Assembly (NCBI GenBank): GCA_029204225.1
Contig: CM055109.1
Location: forward strand, 18,157,590-18,221,589
Source: Diphasiastrum complanatum
Taxonomy: Eukaryota; Streptophyta; Lycopodiopsida; Lycopodiales; Lycopodiaceae
Reading direction: 5' to 3'
Length of the DNA: 64,000 bases
This document shows, piece by piece, positions 57,141-64,000 of this stretch (position 1 is the first letter of the stretch; every line of letters begins with the position of its first letter). Position numbers and translations under genes: made by a program. The notes below the pieces were generated by a model, which ran no database searches, was not told where the DNA came from, and saw only the letters and a list, made by a program, of their open reading frames with translations.

Positions 57141-57480
57141 GTTGGCAAGCAAGTAGGAGGACCATCCGACCCATGTCACTCATGCATTGGGGGACCAAGT
57201 GTCCCAATGAGCATATGACACGTGTCTTGTTGACGGGTCAACTCTCCTACTTTTTAGGAGGTTAGTCCAGCAGCCTCTAAATTAAGACCCAGTACCCTAT
57301 ACCAAATACAAGCAAGTCAACAAGTTACCAAAAACTTGCTATTTACATTTTCTTACAAAACACCACAGGCCAGTGTGAGCCATTTCAATATTTACAATTT
57401 ACAATATACAAGTCTGACGTGTTCACACTGAGGCAGGAACATAAGTACATGACATAAATCAAGTTATATGTCCAATAGTA
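57141..57480 (-). repeat. 5' half of a family B LTR, inverted
   Basis: On the minus strand it matches the first half of the family B LTR (ctggcctgtggtg, ttggtatagggtactgggtc, catatgctcattgggacac). It ends at gcttgccaac next to the integrase break. Confidence 0.78.
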
Positions 57481-57982
57481 AATAGATCAATACATATTTG
57501 CAATCGTCTCCGTGCTCATATGTATACAAATCAATTTAAAAAAGATTCCTTGTTGATTGTTACTTGCTTCTTAGTCAGCATTGGGTCTACCCCACAAAGT
57601 CCAGATTCTTTCAAAACCTAGATAACAAGTTATGCTTGCGTAATGATGAGACATAAGTAGTGCTGGTAATTCTTACACTATTGTTTTAATATAGATCCTT
57701 TGACTTTTTTCATAGCATGTGTGATTTTTTGAAGCTACTTATGACAACACTAAGTTGTCAAATTAAATTTGTGAAATTAGACATATTCCAATCTTGCAAA
57801 TAGATATGTTAACATCAACTTTTTTATGGTAATTTTTTTTTATTTGAACATATTTCATTCTTGTTGTGTTATGTCAATGAAGTACGTTTTTGGGCAATGT
57901 GAACACATTACTCAACTAGTTCCAATTAAAGGTTCTCTTTTCTCCCTTCACCTGTTGATGGTTCATCTATCATCTATGACAG
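57481..57982. other. 3' end of intron 8
   Basis: AT-rich intron sequence ending in the acceptor atctatgacag. Nothing else was recognised. Confidence 0.45.
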
Positions 57983-58256
57983 AGTTGAGGGACTGCTTGA
58001 ATCAAGGGCTGGTAACGATGGTTTGCTAAAAATTACATGGGACCATATAGGCGATATTTTGGCGAATAGAAAAAAGTGGAAAGCAGCTATAGGTTACTAT
58101 GAGAAGTCCATAAATATCGAAAGACTTGCTGATTGTTTCTATGCACTAGGCGATTGGAATGGGCTTGAGAAGCTCATGAATGGGATACTAGACGGATCTC
58201 CAGTTCTATTGTTGATTGCACAGAAGTTTCAAAGTGTTGGTAATTTTGAACATGCA
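57983..58256 (+). CDS. IFT121: IFT121 exon 9 of the window (91 codons plus 1 base)
   Basis: The acceptor is atctatgacag; the first base completes the Ile codon left by exon 8. The frame then reads VEGLLESRAGNDGLLKITWD, HIGDILANRKKWKAAIGYY, ERLADCFYALGDWNGLEKL and ends at NFEHA before gtaagt. This matches the family's LLK.G.GD..LLE.A...IGD..ADR.KW region of TPR-like helices. The region before TTG at 58023 is in the same frame and belongs to the exon. Confidence 0.9.
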
Positions 58257-58444
58257 GTAAGTATGTTTCCTACAAGATAAGAAGCTTTACAAGCAAGGTC
58301 ACTTCTTCTACAATTAAAGAAGCTTTACATGTCATGACTTTTTAGGTAGCCATGTTTAGGTAATAAATACAAATGCATTTCTATAGTAACATACAAAGTA
58401 GAATAATAGAGTAGAAAGGTCAAATGACTATGATTCTCCAATCA

Positions 58445-58663
58445 CTATATCAAGTACAAATGGGCTTCTTTAGATGCACTTCTATAGAAGAACTTTGTTT
58501 CTGTAAGTTCTCCCTTAAAGACGCTCTCAAAAGATACCAAATAAGGATTGAGATCCTCCTTAAGACCCTTATTTAGCATTTGACTCACACTAAGAAGGTT
58601 CTTAGTGATATATGGAATGAATGAAACATCCTTCAAATGAACATTCCTATTTGATTCAATCAA
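58445..58663 (-). pseudogene. Copia protease C-terminal fragment
   Basis: NVHLKDVSFIPYITKNLLSV then SQMLNKGLKEDLN matches the conserved end of the Copia protease (L.DVL.VP....NLLSV..L...G). The upstream DSGA site is missing. Confidence 0.6.
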
Positions 58664-60059
58664 AGGGACTGCTTGAATCTATGAACATTCCCTTTGATTG
58701 CACACTCACCATCATTGTCCGTCTTCATAGAGCACATATTTGTCGAATAGGAGATAAGGTGGAGACTCATCTATCCTATAGCATGCACCAAAAGGACTAT
58801 TGTGAAGCCAAACCACTCAACCAGCTGAAAGCCGAGAGTCAAAAACCCCAATCAGCTTCTCCCACAAGAGAGGAGAGGATTTCGGCAATCAAAAACTGAA
58901 AACTGGAAGTGTAGTAGGGTGAGTTCCTATAGGTACATATAAGCCCCTGAGCCTGTGGAATATTGCCTATAAGATCCAAATTCAGATCCAATTGCTTTTT
59001 GATCTCCGTTAGATGCATTTATAGCTGTCAGACACCATACACTAGCTCCACATGTCCTATTAATTACATTTTTGGCCTAGTCCTAAATGGTGAGGCGTAA
59101 CTAATAAACTCGTACACTGGAGTACCGTGTCAAGGATTATTCCAAGTCCCTTATACTGGACATGGATGTAACAAGGATGCATCAATTGATATTTAATATT
59201 TCTAATGAAGGTGTCTGCTCTCCAATCAAGTTTGGCACCCTACGTTACTTCTCGTTCATGTAAATATAGTTTGGGTCCATGACCTTTTGCTTGGTTGGAT
59301 AAAGTCAGAAAAATAATCCTACTTTCGTCTCTTTGAGGTTAAGAGTATGACTTCAGCCAACTTCAGCCAACCACATAAAGGGACATACAAGAGAAAGAAA
59401 GATCCCAAATTGTATGATGCTAAGTTGACAACAAGAGATAAAGGTATCTAATATTGCAATACTTATGCTTAAATGTTGATTTAAGGTGACTTTTCCAAAT
59501 GTCGTTGAGTGGAGGATGCGAACCAAGACCCAATCTTGAATGAGTTCGAAGAAGAGAGAGTCTTGATCCAGATTCTAGTGATGTCTCAAGATAGCGAGAA
59601 ATCTAAAGATCCATGTTTTTCTTGCCTACACATGTCAATTTTGGAAAGTGTATAGAACTAGCTGTAGGTGTCAAATTGAAGCGATGTAAAGTGCTACACT
59701 GTGTTTCCTCATGCCTACAGGAATGCCTAGAATGTCAGTTTAGGCCGTTACGGCATGTACATGAAGTTATGAGCATAATGCTCTCTTTTGGTGTCCCTCG
59801 TGAAATAGGACTAGCAACATTGCAACAAATTCTTGAGTTGATTATTTATGAAAGTTTAATAAAATTTCTATCTTAGTCTCAAACTCTGCCTCTTTTCTTA
59901 AATAATGAAATTATATTTCATTATTGTGCTAGCCATTCATGATCCCTCTTAGCTACCCTTAGGTCTGGCTTAAAACTTTTCATTGGAAACTTAATAACAT
60001 TTCATTGGAAAGCCATTGTATTTTGGCTAGGATATCACATCATATAAAGCATCACATAT
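58664..60059. other. Intron 9, no feature recognised
   Basis: AT-rich sequence with several short frames but no recognised motif. No LINE-type tail was found below the LINE fragment at 60060, so that copy is truncated at its 3' end too. Confidence 0.35.
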
Positions 60060-61050
60060 AATAGAAATGATCAACAAAATGATGAAGCACATGACGATAT
60101 CCAGCTGGGCCCACTTCATACCAGATGTTAGAATCCCCATCGTCGATCTAGTCATCGCTAAAGCACAATCAGGTGACGTACGTTACCGCCCAACCATAGA
60201 GGTACTGCCACCTCTCACCCCCGTGCACTGGAGCTATAGACCACCATCAAGCAAGCTCGGATCTCCTGTAAGCCATGGTGTCCCATACCACCATGCCTTA
60301 CCCTCTTCCAATTGGACTAGGGAGCCATGGCCCTTCCCTAGATGGTGGGCCGAAGCTGCATGTCTTATACTGAAAATGGGACCATTGAAAATCACCCCTA
60401 GGTAGGTATGGAATGAAACCACCTCTAGCGGTTGACCATCAAAAGAAAGCACCTATCTCTACATAAAGGCCTTAGAAGTATTGAAGACCATGATTTTAAT
60501 CTTCAAGATGTTCACATGCAATTCCCGTCTAGTGCAAAAACTGTCTTTGAAGCCCCTCTCTAGTCAATGATAATAGAGCTACATCGTCGACATATAATAA
60601 TATGGCAACCATTATATCTCCAAGGCTACAACCCAAACCACCACAATGGCCAATAATCTCCTCAAGCTCATCAATGTTAACCCAAATAGAGTGGGTGAAA
60701 GGGAACAACCCTGTTTCACCCGAATGGTGCTCGACGCTGGATCTAAAACACCTAACTCGCTCTTGAAACAACTCCAAACTCTCTCATATAAAGCCATTCT
60801 TGCCAATATTGTATTTGTGAAGAGCCTAAGTCCCGTAACCTCTGAATAAGCAAGGGCCGTGGGATAGAGTCAAAGGTTTTCCTAAAATTCACAAAACAAC
60901 AATAAACTCTCTCTCATCTATGTTGGGCTTGCTCAATGATGGAATGAAGTATATGATGCGATCAGTAGTGAAGTAGTGAGCTCTAAAACCCACCTAACCC
61001 ATAGCATATAATCGCCTAGTCTTTGCTTTTCTACTCACTGCAAACTAAAT
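60060..61050 (-). pseudogene. LINE reverse-transcriptase fragment
   Basis: In shifting frames on the minus strand: NFRKTFDSIPRPLLIQRLRD, RVKQGCSLSPTLFGLTLMSL and ILLYVDDVALLSLTREGLQ, then LSFDGQPLEVVSFHTYLGVI. Same family as the LINE at 45605-47400, judging from the shared motifs VKQGCSLSP.LFGL and LTREGL. The active site reads YVDD here, against YADD in the other copy. Confidence 0.75.
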
Positions 61051-61054
61051 TGAA

Positions 61055-61170
61055 GAGAGAAAAGAAAGCTTTATTAGTGTTTTAAGATGCCAAAATGGCA
61101 TATAAGACTAAGTACATGTCAAGTGTGTATAATCGAAACTACAGGAGCATAAAAAACGTCTCCAAAAAAC
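61055..61170 (-). mobile_element. LINE 3' tail with hairpin
   Basis: On the minus strand: cttgacatgtacttagtctt, ATGCCATTTTGGCAT (61101-61087), cactaataaagctttctttt, then CT-rich sequence. It abuts the 5' side of the LINE fragment above, in the same orientation, so it is a separate truncated copy. Confidence 0.7.
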
Positions 61171-61636
61171 TATAAAATGTGTATAGAAAGACTAGAGCTA
61201 AGGGAAAACGATCCCTGAAATATAACATGGCTATATGCATAGAAAGTAATGATGCCATCATGGGTGTGGGTCTGTGTGTATTCCAATCTCCTCAATGGTG
61301 TGGTTTTTCCAATTATTTGTGCATTGATGTGATAGGAATATTAGGAAATAAAATTAAGTTTTCACTCTATTTCAATGCATTATTTTCAGGTCCTCTTTAT
61401 GGAAAAATCTTTGAAAGACTACATCTGTCAAAGTGTGGCAGTTTCACACTCCTCATTTCATCCATTTGTTTGTTCAATTTGTAGATTTCTGTTTTTAACA
61501 TGTGCTTGCATTTCACCTTTTTCAAGAGTGCTATATAAGAATTGAAAGAGCCTAGCCCTCGTTAGAAATGAAAAAATATTGCAATATAATCATGACATTA
61601 TTAAGTAATTGACATCTTCCACTAACTATAACTCAG
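61171..61636. other. 3' end of intron 9
   Basis: May include a little more of the truncated LINE; otherwise unassigned. Ends in the acceptor actataactcag. Confidence 0.4.
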
Positions 61637-61897
61637 GTGAGAGGCTTTCTCAAAGGTGGAAACATTGAGGCTGCTATTGAATGTTGTTTGGAGCTTAACC
61701 AATGGGATAAGGCTATAGAGCTATCAAAGACAAAAAATTGTGAACAGATTATCCAAGAGAAACTTAGTGCTCATACAGACTTTCTATTGGCGCGTGGCAA
61801 TCCTATACATGCAATTGAAATCTTCAAGAACACAGGGAGACACTTTGATGCTGCAAGAGTCTTGAAAGACCTTGCAAAAGATTATGCTCTTAAAAAG
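61637..61897 (+). CDS. IFT121: IFT121 exon 10 of the window (87 codons)
   Basis: The acceptor is actataactcag and the donor gtaaac, phase 0. It encodes VRGFLKGGNIEAAIECCLEL, NQWDKAIELSKT and a stretch ending in FKNTGRHFDAARVLKDLAKD. These are repeated helix pairs of the C-terminal solenoid; NQWDKAIEL is diagnostic of the family. Confidence 0.92.
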
Positions 61898-62091
61898 GTA
61901 AACGTTTAAGCCCAACTCACCTATTAGTCTTTATTTGTGCATGTCTCGCAACATTGTTGATTGACTTATAGTCTTTAGTGGGCTAGTTTCTGCATAAGAC
62001 AGTTTTTGAGCTTTGTGATGCATATGTCCTTGTTATTGCTTTGTTGAAACATCCGGCCACTGTTAATCATTGATCGTTACATGAATTCCAG

Positions 62092-62190
62092 GAAAATGCT
62101 TTGGATGTTAAAAAGCTCTACGTCTTGGCAGCATTCGAGACCGACTTGCACAAACAAAATCTTCTAAAATCAACAATGAAACCACTACAA
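62092..62190 (+). CDS. IFT121: IFT121 exon 11 of the window (33 codons), last visible
   Basis: The acceptor is acatgaattccag, after an intron of only 194 bp. It encodes ENALDVKKLYVLAAFETDLH and continues to KPLQ, matching the family's KKLYVLSALL helix. The donor is ggtctt or gtctta at 62191/62192, so the exact end is uncertain by one base. Several hundred residues of IFT121 should follow beyond 64000; no further exon is seen in 62192-64000, where a Ty3 element lies. Confidence 0.87.
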
Positions 62191-62191
62191 G

Positions 62192-62559
62192 GTCTTAGTT
62201 CATGTACACATCACTTGTGTATAACCATTGCATGTAGTCATTCGAATGTTCATGAAAAGCAAGAGTGGGTTTTTATGGGTTGAAAACTATATTTCTAACA
62301 ACACGGCCCTTTCGGGACTTGAAGTGTGGACCAAATAGAGTAAAGAAATCTAAGAGAAACGATTCTATTGAATAATTGACTACTTATAATCTCAAATTTT
62401 GCCAAATCAAATAACTAATTGGATATGTGTTGCACTAAACTCAAAATACGTGCGAGTGAAGGAACTGTATCATGATCATGATTGAACTCTTACCCAACTT
62501 TCTTACACTTAAGATCCTTTTGTTCAGCCTTATCTCATCAAATAGAAAAATTTCACTAA
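62192..62559. other. Start of the last visible intron
   Basis: Non-coding sequence between the last IFT121 exon and the Ty3 copy. No exon recognised. Confidence 0.5.
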
Positions 62560-64000
62560 CCATTCACCACACAGTTGACTTCTGAAAACCAAAATGGCCA
62601 CCAATAGGGGAAGCATGAGCATCAGACAACAACTGAGAATGAATGGAAGGAGAACTGGGAATACATAAAGCACTATAGTGGTATAAATGATCATCAACAA
62701 CAATATAAACCTGGAAAGAGGACAAAAGGGGACGAGAACGATAAACATCAGAAAAATCAGAACAAGACAAATATGCGGCCGGTAAATCATCAAACCAAGA
62801 AGGAACTAAAGCAACAATACTATTATGTAACAATGCAAGAAGACGAGATAAAGCATTAGCTGCCGTCTTTGCCTTGCCTGGACGATACAAAATATCAAAA
62901 TGAAAAGACTGTAAAAATTGTAACCAACGATACTGACGATCACTAAGATCACGTTGAGAAAAAAGATAACGGAAATAACGGAGCTGAACCTCATCACGTT
63001 CAACTTTAGACATACGATATGGAGCACGAGAGGGTGGGGTAGCACTAGGAATAAGATCAATATGGTGGGTGACATCTCATAATGGTGGCAGAGACGTAGG
63101 AAAAGATTACAGAATACCGATGCAATAAGTCAGAAATCACCTAAGGAAGAGGACCCATGGAGCAGGAGGAGCAGCAACTGATGTACTCTGAATGATAAGA
63201 AGAGCTGCACCGTGAGCCTTTGGCAGGCTACGCATAAACTGCTTCCCGATAACCAACTGATGTCACCCTAGGAATCAATACCAGAAAGTAAATGATGCCG
63301 ACCAGCATGTGTAAAATACACTGTCTGCTGAGAAAGATCCACAACAACAGTACCACAAGTGAAGAAAACCAATCTGCACCAAGAATAATGTCATAGCGCT
63401 CCAGAGGAATAATATAGAAATCTGACTGTTTAGAGAAGTCACCGATGCTATGGTTCAAGTCCTGAAACATCTAAGAGTTGATAAAAGAATGTGAGCTAGC
63501 AACCTCGACACTGAGAGACTGTGTAGCAGAAATAGGTGTAGCACGAATCCTGGTGGAAATGTAACTGCTAACAAATGAATGTGTACTGCTAGTATCCACC
63601 AAAGCAATATACTCTCGCCCCAAAATGCGGACACATAGCCGAATAGAACGAGGACCAAGACGCCCAACCCAAGTAGCATAAGCAAGCTGTGCATGGCAAG
63701 CGGCGGAAGCAGGATCATCAGGAAGTGGGTTAGCCGGCTCATCAACAGAATGTGGATCATAAGTATCAAGAATCTGGATATAAACATCAGAATCATCAAG
63801 AGTAAGAGCCTCATGGTAAAAAACAGCGGTAGGAGGACCAGGAGACTGTCGGCAATCACGAGCTAGATGATCTGGACTCTTACAGTGATAACAGAGGCGC
63901 TTCTGCTGAATCTCAGCGAACTCTACGGCTGAATAACGTCAAACAAAGGCAGGACGGGTTGTAGGAGGGCGAGGAGGAACGGTAGTAGAAGAAGCCAAAG
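62560..64000 (-). mobile_element. Family A Ty3 element, partial, runs off the window
   Basis: On the minus strand from the window edge: zinc knuckle (about 63898-63850), protease, RT start, then RNase H end and integrase start. Most of RT and RNase H is deleted between about 62975 and 62990: SKVERDEVQLRY, the RT lead, runs straight into LFSQRDLSDRQYRWLQFLQS of RNase H. Integrase stops at FGFQKS near 62575. Gag and the 5' LTR should lie beyond 64000. Confidence 0.82.
63228..63905 (-). pseudogene. Family A zinc knuckle and protease
   Basis: The CX2CX4HX4C knuckle reads RLCYHCKSPDHLARDC. Further on, the frame around 63610-63570 gives REYIALVDTSSTHSFVS, where DTG again reads DTS as in the copy at 26570. 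Then FQDLNHSIGDFSKQSDFYII and RYDIILGADWF follow, and frame is lost near 63300. Confidence 0.78.

Larger units (their letters stand above)
52579..57480 (+). mobile_element. Ty3-type element, family B, with internal inversion
   Basis: Half an LTR (52579-52896), PBS, gag, protease, RT, RNase H and part of integrase read on the plus strand. At 57141 the integrase stops and the other half of the LTR follows on the minus strand. Both halves meet at the shared sequence ggatggtcctcctact.gcttgccaa. This is what an inversion of the segment from within the 5' LTR to within integrase would leave. The protein motifs match those of the element at 13543-21730. Stops and frameshifts make it dead. Confidence 0.78.
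5482..62191 (+). other. IFT121: IFT121/WDR35 gene, central part, 11 exons
   Basis: IFT121 (WDR35) is a core subunit of intraflagellar transport complex A, which carries retrograde cargo and membrane proteins in cilia and flagella. It has two N-terminal WD40 propellers followed by a long TPR-like helical solenoid. Here eleven exons, each open and joined in consistent phase, follow the order of animal and algal WDR35: the LCN.IG and VAAS segments of propeller 2, VGRESG, LTFYDL, W.MKWADDNPD, MEKTRMYV, HPKLW, AFIKCK, FVKRL, DLAIS.RMKLGDW, LNQWDKAIELS and KKLYVLAA. About 590 of the ~1180 residues usual for the family are covered. Upstream WD40 exons and the C-terminus are outside the window. I saw no in-frame stop or missing exon, so the gene looks functional. 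In a plant it should act only in building the flagella of spermatids. Family and order are very clear; the exact species is not. Confidence 0.93.

Overview
This is nuclear DNA of a land plant that keeps swimming sperm, most likely a fern and possibly a cycad or Ginkgo. The only host gene I can support is one plus-strand gene, IFT121 (WDR35), a subunit of the ciliary IFT-A complex. Conifers, Gnetales and flowering plants make no cilia and lack this machinery. Very long introns packed with decayed plant-type LTR retrotransposons, all primed by initiator-Met tRNA, and LINEs rule out an alga with a compact genome.

Eleven consecutive IFT121 exons lie between 5482 and 62190. All are open, in phase with one another and bounded by GT-AG. 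Together they encode about 590 residues, running from the late second WD40 propeller through most of the TPR-like half. The start and end of the gene lie outside the window. Exons make up about 1.8 kb of 56.7 kb. The introns are 24.6, 0.2, 0.36, 3.9, 9.6, 4.8, 0.67, 7.1, 3.4 and 0.19 kb.

Region by region: 1-5481 is an upstream intron with retroelement debris, a GA microsatellite and a LINE tail. Intron 1 (5587-30224) holds a minus-strand Ty3 element (6359-12156), a LINE fragment split by a plus-strand Ty3 element (13543-21730) that itself carries a minus-strand gag-only element (19367-21567), a minus-strand Ty3 remnant (about 21740-24405), a plus-strand Ty3 element (25458-28530) and several LINE tails. 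Intron 4 holds a deleted Ty3 copy. Intron 5 holds two Copia elements, a LINE fragment and a Ty3 integrase stub. Intron 6 holds a LINE with reverse transcriptase and palindromes. Intron 8 holds Ty3 debris and a Ty3 element with an internal inversion. Intron 9 holds a Copia fragment and LINE sequence. The last intron holds another Ty3 copy running off the end.

No transposable-element coding region is intact, so none is likely to be active. The most notable structures are: a LINE 3' tail with a conserved 5-bp stem/4-nt loop, carrying a compensatory base change, followed by AATAAAGC and a CT-rich microsatellite; a Ty3 family whose LTRs appear to run AGTTA...TAACT instead of TG...CA; a Copia LTR whose two ends are ~190-bp inverted repeats; and a nested insertion proven by an empty sister site. 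I found no RNA genes, CRISPR arrays or operons, and no clearly new multi-gene system.
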